A stretch of DNA of 10,716 nt, taken from positions 1 through 10,716 of the forward strand of contig CAJTVM010000024.1 in assembly GCA_910579595.1 (NCBI GenBank), given 5' to 3'. This document shows, piece by piece, positions 1 through 5,744 of the stretch; position 1 is the stretch's first letter, and each line of letters starts with the position of its first letter. Both the position numbers and the translations under genes were made by a program. Source of the DNA: an uncultured Oscillospiraceae bacterium. Lineage in GTDB: Bacteria; Bacillota; Clostridia; Oscillospirales; Oscillospiraceae. The notes under the pieces were generated by a model. It searched no databases. It was given only the letters and a program-made list of their open reading frames with translations, and was not told the DNA's origin.

Positions 1-1
1 C

Positions 2-2794
2 CTGAACCCCACCCTGGGCTATGAGAACTTCGGCCTGACCAACCACAAGGGCATCGTGGTCGGCAACCAGGGTTCTGGTGAGAAGGTCACCAAGGTTGGC
101 TTCTCCCTGGATGTCAGCGTTGACAAGGGCCTGAACATTGGTGATGAGATTGACGGCACCGCCCAAGGCTGGACCGTCACTGGTTCCGTCAACGGCGCTA
201 AGTTCAACGATAAGCTGGTTCCCGAGGCCTACTACTATGACTCCGGGCTGGCTGTCAACACTGCCCGCAATGGGGTCGATGGCAACGTCACCCTGTCCTT
301 CAACTGGGAGAGCGACCTGAAGCTGTTCAACCACGCTGTTGACGTGTGGTATGACTATCGCGGCACTTCCACCACCAGTGCCGACCTGGCTGCGACCGGC
401 GGTTTCAACGAGGGTTCCGTGACCTTCCGCGACAACCTCAAGACCTACGCCATGTTTGACCGCGTGCAGAACACCAGCGTCAACACCGCGGCTTGGGCCT
501 ATGACACCACCAACGCCACCACCGTCATGGACATGGACAACGTGTTCGGCGCTACCGCCAACACCCTCTACAACTACGCGTTCGCTCCCATGCAGCGCGA
601 GTCCGCTGCCAATGTTGGCGAGTACATCGTTAACGGCACCACCATGCCCAGCAAGAGTGACGCGAGCCCCATCCAGGCCAACAACGGCAACGACACCTAC
701 AGCACCACCGAGACCACCGATATGTACCCCCTGTATCTGGCCATCGACAACACCGGTGACAAGGCTGCCGACGTGATCATCTCCCTGAACCTGACCATGA
801 CCAAGGTTGTTCAGGACAACAACACCCAGGCCCCCCTGACCACCGGCGTCCTGTCCCAGAACGGCGCCACCACTGTTAACACCGGTTACTTCGACCTGTG
901 GGATCAGAAGACTCCTGTCAACGGCACCCCCAAGTATTCTGACATCGCTGACGCTGCTCTGCTGAACAGCGACGGCACCACTCTGGGCAAGTATGTGTCC
1001 GCCATGACCATCACCGGCACCACTGCCCCCCAGAACGATGGTACGCAGGATGCTGCTGTTACCGGTCCGGGCGCCGCGACTGCTGACGGCACTCAGGGCA
1101 ACACCGGCACGGTCGGCATCAACTCCACCTACTACTACCAGGTGAACGAGCTGACCAAGTACGTCACCGGCACCATGGTGAAGTATGACCAGACAACCGA
1201 TAAGGTTTGGGCCACTGTGGACGGCCAGCTCCGGGAGATCGAGCGCTCCGTGTTCGCTCTGACTACCGATGGCAGCTTCCAGGGCAACGAGCACGTATTT
1301 GCCCCGCGTCCCGCCGGCACCTACCGGTTCTACCTGGATGAGGAAGGCAAGTGGCTCTTCTGGGAGGTTGACACCCAGACTTCCGAGTTCGTGTACGGCA
1401 CCTATGTCAACTACACCACCAACGAGTTCGGCGGCCTGTTCAACTATCCGTTCGTGTACGTGAACGCCGCTGGCGAGAAGAATCAGACCGGCTACGTCAC
1501 CCACCTGGATATGAACATCGCGAATGGTTGGGCAGTGCAGCCCTACGATGGTGACATGAACAATGCCGCCTACACCGCGATTCAGCTGCCCAAGCGTACC
1601 AACACCGGCGACAACAGCTCCGGCTTTGTGCCCGGCGCCTACGTGGGCTACACCATGACCAAGAACGACAAGAACGAGGTCAGCATTGATGCCGACGTGA
1701 CCGGCACCAAGTTCCGTCAGGCCAGCACCGCCTCCGGCGACTTCGGCGACAGCACCGCGACCAACGGCGGTAAGACCACCATCAACGCCAACTCTGTGGC
1801 TCTCACCGCCCATCCCGTCACTGACGAGGGCAACCTGTTCCTGACCAACCGCACCAAGTTCGTCATCGTGGACGGCGCTGGTACTGAGACTCAGAAGGTG
1901 GACATCTACAACGGTATTGCTGAGCTGCTGGGCAACAACCTGAGCGTGACCATCGACGCTGTCACCGGCCTGACTGCCACCACCGCCGGCAACTTCCTGG
2001 ATTCCAGACTGCCCGAGGTTGGCACCAACCCCTATGAGATGGTCTACTACAGCACCGAGGAAGATCCGTACTCCCAGAACTACTACCAGATGGATAAGCA
2101 CATCGACACCGTGTTCATCCCGCGTGTGCTGGTTAAGTGGACTGCCAATCCCGGCAGCGGCAACCTGTACTTCGTGGGCGATGAGACTCACGGCCTGATC
2201 GATGCCGGTACCGACGCCACCCAGTTCACCTTCCACCAGGGCACCGAGAGCCGCACCCTGTGGATCGCGGGCCAGCTCGGCGGCACCAATGACCGTGCTG
2301 TCCTGAACGCCAACGTGGTTGGCAACGCCGCCAACAGGGACACCTTCTACTGGCTGTTCGACACCGGCGCGAAGGCCAAGGACGGCGAGCCCATCTACAC
2401 CATCAACACCACCACCCAGACGCCCGCCAACGCTGGCACCGGCCTGATCGGCTACTACTACGCCGGCTCTGATGTTGACGCTGTGACTGCTGGCGCCCGG
2501 ACCAAAGCTGCTAAGGACGCCATCACTCTGGGTGACAGCACTGGTACGACCTACCTGGCCACCACCCGGAACAGCCAGGTGGCGTACATCGGTGGCCGCG
2601 CCGCGAACACCGACCTGTACAACGTTCAGAATGCTACCATCCTGAACCTGAACAGGGCTTACACCATCAACAACCTGGGCGACCTGAATGAAGCCAGCTC
2701 CAACGCCAGCAACCTGGGTGTTGCGGTGTCCTGTGTGCTCGGCGAAGGCAAGTCTGTCGCCAACATCTACGTCAACTTCGTCGCCGGGACCTAA
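2..2794 (+). CDS. Large surface-layer-like / cell-wall-exposed protein, 3' part (start outside window)
   Basis: The frame is open from the first complete codon at position 2 to TAA at 2792-2794, so about 930 residues are visible and the N-terminus, with any signal peptide or SLH domains, lies upstream. The protein is very rich in Asn, Thr, Gly, Ala, Asp and Tyr. I see one Cys, in the C-terminal 'VSCVLGEG'. This composition fits an extracellular beta-rich protein. A G-x-(M/Y)-V-x-Y pattern recurs near nucleotides 1160, 1390 and 1625 (GTMVKY, GTYVNY, GAYVGY), suggesting repeated beta modules. Codon choice is sharply biased: AAG almost alone for Lys, with AAC, ACC, GGC and CTG dominant. That is typical of very abundant proteins and stronger than in the neighbouring genes. 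A strong hairpin terminator follows. An S-layer role is inferred from composition, size and codon bias; no SLH domain is in view. A large adhesin is the main alternative. Confidence 0.8.
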   Translation: MNPTLGYENFGLTNHKGIVVGNQGSGEKVTKVGFSLDVSVDKGLNIGDEIDGTAQGWTVTGSVNGAKFNDKLVPEAYYYDSGLAVNTARNGVDGNVTLSFNWESDLKLFNHAVDVWYDYRGTSTTSADLAATGGFNEGSVTFRDNLKTYAMFDRVQNTSVNTAAWAYDTTNATTVMDMDNVFGATANTLYNYAFAPMQRESAANVGEYIVNGTTMPSKSDASPIQANNGNDTYSTTETTDMYPLYLAIDNTGDKAADVIISLNLTMTKVVQDNNTQAPLTTGVLSQNGATTVNTGYFDLWDQKTPVNGTPKYSDIADAALLNSDGTTLGKYVSAMTITGTTAPQNDGTQDAAVTGPGAATADGTQGNTGTVGINSTYYYQVNELTKYVTGTMVKYDQTTDKVWATVDGQLREIERSVFALTTDGSFQGNEHVFAPRPAGTYRFYLDEEGKWLFWEVDTQTSEFVYGTYVNYTTNEFGGLFNYPFVYVNAAGEKNQTGYVTHLDMNIANGWAVQPYDGDMNNAAYTAIQLPKRTNTGDNSSGFVPGAYVGYTMTKNDKNEVSIDADVTGTKFRQASTASGDFGDSTATNGGKTTINANSVALTAHPVTDEGNLFLTNRTKFVIVDGAGTETQKVDIYNGIAELLGNNLSVTIDAVTGLTATTAGNFLDSRLPEVGTNPYEMVYYSTEEDPYSQNYYQMDKHIDTVFIPRVLVKWTANPGSGNLYFVGDETHGLIDAGTDATQFTFHQGTESRTLWIAGQLGGTNDRAVLNANVVGNAANRDTFYWLFDTGAKAKDGEPIYTINTTTQTPANAGTGLIGYYYAGSDVDAVTAGARTKAAKDAITLGDSTGTTYLATTRNSQVAYIGGRAANTDLYNVQNATILNLNRAYTINNLGDLNEASSNASNLGVAVSCVLGEGKSVANIYVNFVAGT

Positions 2795-2831
2795 TTTTAG
2801 GTTTCGCTGAGACTGAGCTGAACGAGAAAAG

Positions 2832-2865
2832 AAGGCCCCCCGGAGAAATCCGGGGGGCCTTTTTT
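2832..2865. terminator. Rho-independent terminator, probably bidirectional, between convergent genes
   Basis: Arms 2832-2844 and 2849-2861 form a perfect 13-bp GC-rich stem closed by a GAAA tetraloop. A T run follows on the plus strand (2860-2865). On the minus strand the stem is followed by a T-rich tract (complement of 2822-2833). It sits 37 bp after the stop of the surface protein and about 10 bp beyond the stop of the minus-strand tail-like gene, so it can end both transcripts. Confidence 0.93.
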
Positions 2866-2873
2866 GCGTCCGA

Positions 2874-3287
2874 TCACAGGATGGCGAGATAGGGATACAC
2901 GCCGTTTAATGAATTCAGCCGGATGCCGAGACCATTATTGTCGCCCACCGTGAAGCCGCCGTCTTGAATGGTAAGGATTTTGCCAGGGGAAGCAGAACCC
3001 GCCGTCATCCATGTGCCGACGCTGCTCTGCACCAGAACAGCGATGGGCGTAAAGCCCAGGTTGATGAGCTGGTCATCGATGCCGTTGCCCTTGTAGGTCC
3101 CGGCGACAAACCTCCGGGCCTCCAGGACGGTGACGCGGGCCTCCAGGGCGGCGTCGCCGGACTGACGGGCGGCGGCTTCGGCGGACACTTCCGCCTCCAG
3201 CTTCTCCGTGTTTTCGTTCAGCGGGTCTGGCGAGAACGTGTCCGAGGTTTCGATCAGGTTGAGCTTGTAGGTTTTTGTTTGTTGCAT
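2874..3287 (-). CDS. Orphan phage tail-fibre-like protein
   Basis: This is a 137-residue protein starting at ATG 3285-3287 with a GGGAGGG ribosome site 8 nt upstream. The N-terminus (TKTYKLNLIETSDTFSPDPLNENTEKLE) resembles the opening of many Clostridia prophage tail or baseplate-distal proteins. Residues about 24-58 are Ala/Glu/Arg-rich and likely form a short coiled coil. From about residue 60 a 'GTYKGNG...INLGFTPIAVLVQ' segment resembles the small beta-domain at the tip of phage tail fibres. No signal peptide or membrane segment is visible. No other phage gene is in the window, so it is either a prophage remnant or a domesticated protein. The frame is intact. Its ribosome site lies inside a perfect hairpin, described separately. 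A weak possible promoter on this strand is TTGTCA with TACAAC 18 nt away, near 3330-3360. The family assignment is from motif resemblance only. Confidence 0.72.
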   Translation of the reverse strand: MQQTKTYKLNLIETSDTFSPDPLNENTEKLEAEVSAEAAARQSGDAALEARVTVLEARRFVAGTYKGNGIDDQLINLGFTPIAVLVQSSVGTWMTAGSASPGKILTIQDGGFTVGDNNGLGIRLNSLNGVYPYLAIL

Positions 3288-3290
3288 ATT

Positions 3291-3318
3291 TTTATCCCTC
3301 CCACAAGGGAGGGATAAA
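3291..3318. promoter_or_regulatory. Perfect hairpin covering the ribosome site of the tail-like gene
   Basis: Arms 3291-3302 and 3307-3318 are a perfect 12-bp inverted repeat with a 4-nt loop (3303-3306). In the minus-strand transcript the arm nearer the gene contains GGGAGGG, the only good Shine-Dalgarno for ATG 3285-3287. The folded RNA would therefore hide the ribosome site three bases before the start codon. It could also work as a DNA-level operator. It is not a normal terminator, as no T run follows on either strand. Confidence 0.7.
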
Positions 3319-3350
3319 CGGCAGGGTGTTGTACGTTTGGGGGCAACCGC

Positions 3351-3379
3351 TTGACAAATTCCCGATCCCGGGCTATAAT
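3351..3379 (+). promoter_or_regulatory. Consensus sigma-A promoter of the small RNA
   Basis: TTGACA at 3351-3356 and TATAAT at 3374-3379 are both perfect hexamers at the optimal 17-nt spacing. Transcription should begin near 3386. No credible start codon with a ribosome site follows before the terminator at 3453-3491, which points to a non-coding product. Confidence 0.85.
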
Positions 3380-3385
3380 AAGGAT

Positions 3386-3491
3386 ATAAAGAGTCCCGCG
3401 CCTGTCCTGGCAGCGGTTTGGCTCTTTGGGTGTTAGTTGCTAAAAGGTCTTAGACAACCGTCACTTGCCAGAGTGGCGGTTGTCCCTTTTT
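3386..3491 (+). ncRNA. Predicted ~105-nt small RNA, candidate antisense RNA to the 27-codon ORF
   Basis: The predicted RNA runs from the expected start of the consensus promoter to the T run of the hairpin at 3453-3491. Near its 5' end, 3388-3393 (AAAGAG) can pair with 3422-3427 (CTCTTT), with a smaller stem inside. I do not recognise 6S, SRP, tmRNA or RNase P signatures, and there is no ribosome site. Its 3' end is complementary to the last ten codons, stop and 3' flank of the minus-strand small ORF (3461-3544). That is the convergent, 3'-overlapping layout of Firmicutes type I toxin-antitoxin pairs such as txpA/RatA and bsrG/SR4. The promoter and terminator are visible; expression and antisense function are inferred. 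Confidence 0.55.
3453..3491 (+). terminator. Terminator of the small RNA, overlapping the 3' end of the opposite small ORF
   Basis: Arms 3453-3464 and 3473-3484 make a 12-bp stem with an 8-nt loop, followed by CC and five T (3487-3491). The one imperfect pair (3461 with 3476) is a U-G wobble in plus-strand RNA but an A-C mismatch in minus-strand RNA. The hairpin therefore appears tuned to the plus-strand transcript. The stop codon of the minus-strand small ORF (3461-3463) lies in the left arm. Confidence 0.75.
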
Positions 3492-3544
3492 ACCCTCACC
3501 GTCACGGTAAAACCGCGCCAATGGAACGTAAAAGTCATGGGCAT
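3461..3544 (-). CDS. Small basic peptide of 27 residues, candidate type I toxin or regulatory peptide
   Basis: ATG is at 3542-3544 and TGA at 3461-3463. A second in-frame ATG at 3536-3538 would give 25 residues; the first has the better distance to the ribosome site. The peptide has an alternating beta-branched/aromatic stretch (MTFTFHWRGFTVTVRV) and a strongly basic tail (KRDNRHSGK), about +5 net charge excluding His. It is not a classical long hydrophobic helix. The Shine-Dalgarno (AAAGGAGGTG) is close to ideal and a plausible sigma-A promoter lies upstream. The ORF is convergent with, and overlaps by 3' end, the predicted small RNA. Signals, layout and peptide character suggest an antisense-controlled small peptide; toxicity is inferred. 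The open frame extends upstream to 3643, but the promoter and SD position argue for the short form. Confidence 0.5.
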   Translation of the reverse strand: MPMTFTFHWRGFTVTVRVKRDNRHSGK

Positions 3545-3549
3545 ATGCT

Positions 3550-3559
3550 CACCTCCTTT
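3550..3559 (-). promoter_or_regulatory. Strong Shine-Dalgarno of the 27-codon ORF
   Basis: Read on the minus strand this is AAAGGAGGTG, nearly full complementarity to the 16S 3' end. It ends 5 nt before ATG 3542-3544 and 11 nt before the alternative ATG. Such a site on such a short frame is the main reason to treat the ORF as real. Confidence 0.75.
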
Positions 3560-3586
3560 CGGAGATGCAGCCAAACCGCCATCGTT

Positions 3587-3611
3587 GCCGGGTTCAGACA
3601 CGGAACCCGGC
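3587..3611. promoter_or_regulatory. 5' stem-loop of the small-ORF transcript
   Basis: Arms 3587-3595 and 3603-3611 form a perfect 9-bp GC-rich inverted repeat with a 7-nt loop. The predicted minus-strand start is near 3608, so the hairpin would sit at the extreme 5' end of the mRNA. In known type I toxin mRNAs, 5' structures stabilise the message or control its translation. A DNA operator is the alternative. Confidence 0.5.
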
Positions 3612-3614
3612 ATT

Positions 3615-3643
3615 ATTCTACACCATTTGACCCCAAAAGACAA
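3615..3643 (-). promoter_or_regulatory. Probable sigma-A promoter of the small ORF
   Basis: On the minus strand TTGTCT (3638-3643) is followed after 17 nt by TAGAAT (3615-3620), 4/6 and 5/6 matches to consensus. A 10-bp palindrome ACAACGTTGT (3640-3649) overlaps the -35 and may be an operator. The predicted leader to the ATG is about 64 nt. Confidence 0.5.
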
Positions 3644-3668
3644 CGTTGTACAAAAACCGCCCCGGCCC

Positions 3669-3696
3669 TTGACTTTCAGGGAATCCCAGGTAAAAT
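3669..3696 (+). promoter_or_regulatory. Sigma-A promoter of the HAD/AI-2E operon
   Basis: TTGACT (3669-3674) and TAAAAT (3691-3696) are spaced by 16 nt, each one base off consensus. The leader of about 55 nt contains a 7-bp GC inverted repeat (3721-3727 with 3734-3740) ahead of the ATG at 3758. Confidence 0.65.
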
Positions 3697-3757
3697 ATCA
3701 AGTGAGACAAGAAACATCCGGCGCGGGCGGACCCCCGCGCAGAAAGGGCTCTGCACC

Positions 3758-4474
3758 ATGAAAATTACTACGGTACTATTCGATCTGGACGGGACGCTGC
3801 TCCCCATGGATCAGGAGGAATTCACCACGGGCTATTTCGGCCTGCTCTGCGCTAAGCTGGCGCCCAGGGGGTATGACCCCAAAAAGCTGGTGGACGCCAT
3901 CTGGGCGGGCACCGGGGCCATGGTGAAAAACGATGGCAGGCAAACCAACGAGGCGGTGTTCTGGCAGACGTTTTACCATCTGTTCGGCCAGGAGGCCCAG
4001 GCGGACAAGCCGCTGTTCGACGAGTTTTACGCCAACGAGTTCCAGGGGGCCAAGGATTTCTGCGGCTTCAACCCCCAGGCCGCCCAAACCGTGCGGGCCA
4101 TGAAGGAGGCGGGAATGCGGGTGGCGCTGGCCACCAACCCGATTTTCCCGGCGGTGGGCACCCGCAGCCGCCTGCGCTGGGTGGGGCTGGAGCCGGAGGA
4201 TTTCGCGCTGTGCACCACCTATGAAAACTGCCACTGGTGCAAGCCCAATCCTTTTTATTATAAGGAAGTGCTGGACACGCTGGGCCTGCGTGGGGAGGAA
4301 TGCCTCATGGTGGGCAACGACGTGGGGGAGGACATGGTGGCCCGGACGCTGGGTATGGAAGTGTTTCTGCTCACCGACTGCCTGATCAACCGGGCGGGGG
4401 AGGATCTGTCGGCTTATCCCCACGGCGGTTTCGGGGAGCTTATGGACTACTGGACACGGCTTCGGGAGGGGTAA
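3758..4474 (+). CDS. HAD-superfamily hydrolase (phosphatase)
   Basis: The 238-residue protein starts at ATG 3758, which places the first HAD motif at the usual N-terminal position; the open frame back to 3437 crosses promoters and the small-RNA locus and is rejected. All HAD motifs are present: FDLDGT with nucleophile D9 and acid/base D11, motif II Thr126 in 'LATNP', motif III Lys162 in 'CKPNP', and motif IV 'GNDVGEDM' with D188 and D192 for Mg2+. An alpha-helical cap lies between motifs I and II (about residues 15-100), as in phosphoglycolate-phosphatase-like HAD-IA enzymes. It is a soluble cytoplasmic Mg2+-dependent phosphatase; the substrate cannot be told. It has its own promoter, and its stop is 3 bp before the next ATG, so it is transcribed with the AI-2E-family gene. 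Confidence 0.9.
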   Translation: MKITTVLFDLDGTLLPMDQEEFTTGYFGLLCAKLAPRGYDPKKLVDAIWAGTGAMVKNDGRQTNEAVFWQTFYHLFGQEAQADKPLFDEFYANEFQGAKDFCGFNPQAAQTVRAMKEAGMRVALATNPIFPAVGTRSRLRWVGLEPEDFALCTTYENCHWCKPNPFYYKEVLDTLGLRGEECLMVGNDVGEDMVARTLGMEVFLLTDCLINRAGEDLSAYPHGGFGELMDYWTRLREG

Positions 4475-4477
4475 GGG

Positions 4478-5668
4478 ATGAACAAGGAATTTCTGAAGAA
4501 AATCTTTTTCCAGTCCCTCACTAATTTTCTCTCCCTGGCCCTGGCAATCCTGCTGTTTTTCGTGGTCCAGCGCATTGACCAGATCCGGCAGAGCCTGCAT
4601 TGGCTCCTGGACGTGCTGACGCCCTTTGTCTATGGCGGCACCATGGCCTATCTGCTGAAAACCCCCTGCGGGTTCCTGGAGCGGGTGTTTGAGTCGCAGC
4701 TGCCCCCAAAGGCCAAGCGGTGGGCCAATGTGCTCAGCGTTCTGGCGGTGCTGATCCTGGGCGTGCTGATCATCTACCTGCTGCTGAGCATGGTGCTGCC
4801 TGAGATGGGCAACAGCATCATGGGCCTGGCGGCGGCGGTGCCCCCCAAGGCGGAGGAGTTCACCCAGTGGGTGCTGAACCACCTGGAGGGCAACGAAATG
4901 CTGCAAACCTATGTGGATAACGCCTTTTCCAACATGGAGAACTGGGTGAAGAACTGGGCCAACACCGATCTTCTGCCCACAGTGCAGGGGATGATGGGCG
5001 GCGTGATGACCACAGTGGGCTCGGTGCTCACGGTGGTGAAAAACATTGTGCTGGGCATCGTCATCTGTGTCTACCTGCTGCTCAGCCGGCGGAAGTTCGC
5101 CCGGCAGGGCAAGGCCGTTGTGTACGCCATGCTCAAGCCGGAACGGGCGGACGGGCTGCTAGGAGAGCTGCGATCCATCGACAACACCTTTGTGGGCTTT
5201 TTCGGTGGAAAAATCCTGGACAGCGCCATTGTTGGCCTGATTTGCTACGTGTTCTGCGCGATAATGAGCATGGTGGCTGGGTTCCAGAACGCGGTGCTGA
5301 TCAGCGTGATTATCGGCGTGACCAACGTAATCCCCTACTTTGGACCGTTCATCGGTGCGGTGCCCGCGGCGCTGCTGGTGCTCATTTCCAGCCCACGCAA
5401 CTGCCTCATTTTCCTGATATTCATCCTCGTGCTGCAGCAGTTTGACGGCAATGTCCTGGGCCCCAAGCTGCTGGGGGGCAGCGTAGGCCTGAGCGGCTTC
5501 TGGGTGCTGTTCGCCATCACTCTGTTCCAGGGGCTGTTTGGCTTTGTGGGCATCCTGGTGGGCGTGCCGGTGTTTGCCGTGATTTATGATCTGATCCGGC
5601 GGGGTATCCTGCTGGGGCTGAAAAAGCACGGCAAGCTGGGTGTGCTCAGCGGCAATCCGCCGGACTAG
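4478..5668 (+). CDS. AI-2E family (UPF0118) membrane transporter/permease
   Basis: This 396-residue multi-spanning membrane protein is of normal length for the family. Hydrophobic segments start near residue 15 and recur around 40-60, 83-107 and 180-200. A hydrophilic stretch between about 107 and 175 matches the family's external loop, and a second cluster of membrane segments fills about 240-380. Family hallmarks visible are 'TNVIPYFGPFIGAVPA' and 'QQFDGNVLGPKLLG...GLSGFWVLF', then 'FGFVGILVGVPVFAVIY'. Members include E. coli TqsA and PerM and various Na+/H+ antiporters, so the actual substrate is open; autoinducer export should not be assumed. The start codon lies 3 bp after the HAD stop, with a GGGAGGGG ribosome site inside the end of that gene. 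No clear terminator follows; the next promoter begins 12 bp after the stop. Confidence 0.9.
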   Translation: MNKEFLKKIFFQSLTNFLSLALAILLFFVVQRIDQIRQSLHWLLDVLTPFVYGGTMAYLLKTPCGFLERVFESQLPPKAKRWANVLSVLAVLILGVLIIYLLLSMVLPEMGNSIMGLAAAVPPKAEEFTQWVLNHLEGNEMLQTYVDNAFSNMENWVKNWANTDLLPTVQGMMGGVMTTVGSVLTVVKNIVLGIVICVYLLLSRRKFARQGKAVVYAMLKPERADGLLGELRSIDNTFVGFFGGKILDSAIVGLICYVFCAIMSMVAGFQNAVLISVIIGVTNVIPYFGPFIGAVPAALLVLISSPRNCLIFLIFILVLQQFDGNVLGPKLLGGSVGLSGFWVLFAITLFQGLFGFVGILVGVPVFAVIYDLIRRGILLGLKKHGKLGVLSGNPPD

Positions 5669-5679
5669 GCATATATACC

Positions 5680-5708
5680 TTGACAGATGAGGTATCTCGT
5701 GATATAAT
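5680..5708 (+). promoter_or_regulatory. Consensus sigma-A promoter of tldD-tldE, with possible operator
   Basis: TTGACA (5680-5685) and TATAAT (5703-5708) are perfect hexamers spaced by 17 nt. A 6-bp inverted repeat, ATACCT at 5675-5680 and AGGTAT at 5690-5695, brackets the -35 and could bind a repressor. The ribosome site AAGGAGGT (5731-5738) precedes the GTG start at a good distance. Confidence 0.8.
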
Positions 5709-5744
5709 GACATTACATTTTTCAAGATAAAAGGAGGTCCTTTT

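Noticed and set aside
3386..3491. Known housekeeping RNA (6S, SRP, RNase P, tmRNA) or riboswitch
   Set aside because: The length is about 105 nt and I see none of their conserved cores. It is followed by a terminator and no gene in the same unit, so a riboswitch is unlikely.
3437..3757. N-terminal extension of the HAD protein by 107 residues
   Set aside because: It would cross the small-RNA terminator and the operon's own promoter, has no ribosome site, and moves the HAD motif from its normal N-terminal place.
3465..3761. 98-residue plus-strand ORF, and a longer 60-residue version of the minus-strand ORF
   Set aside because: The plus frame has no ribosome site and starts inside the terminator loop. 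The long minus form begins upstream of the predicted transcript start.
3776..4906. 376-residue minus-strand ORF
   Set aside because: It lies opposite the HAD and AI-2E genes, which have full family motifs and ribosome sites. Its Gln/His/Pro-rich composition is typical of an antisense frame in GC-rich DNA.
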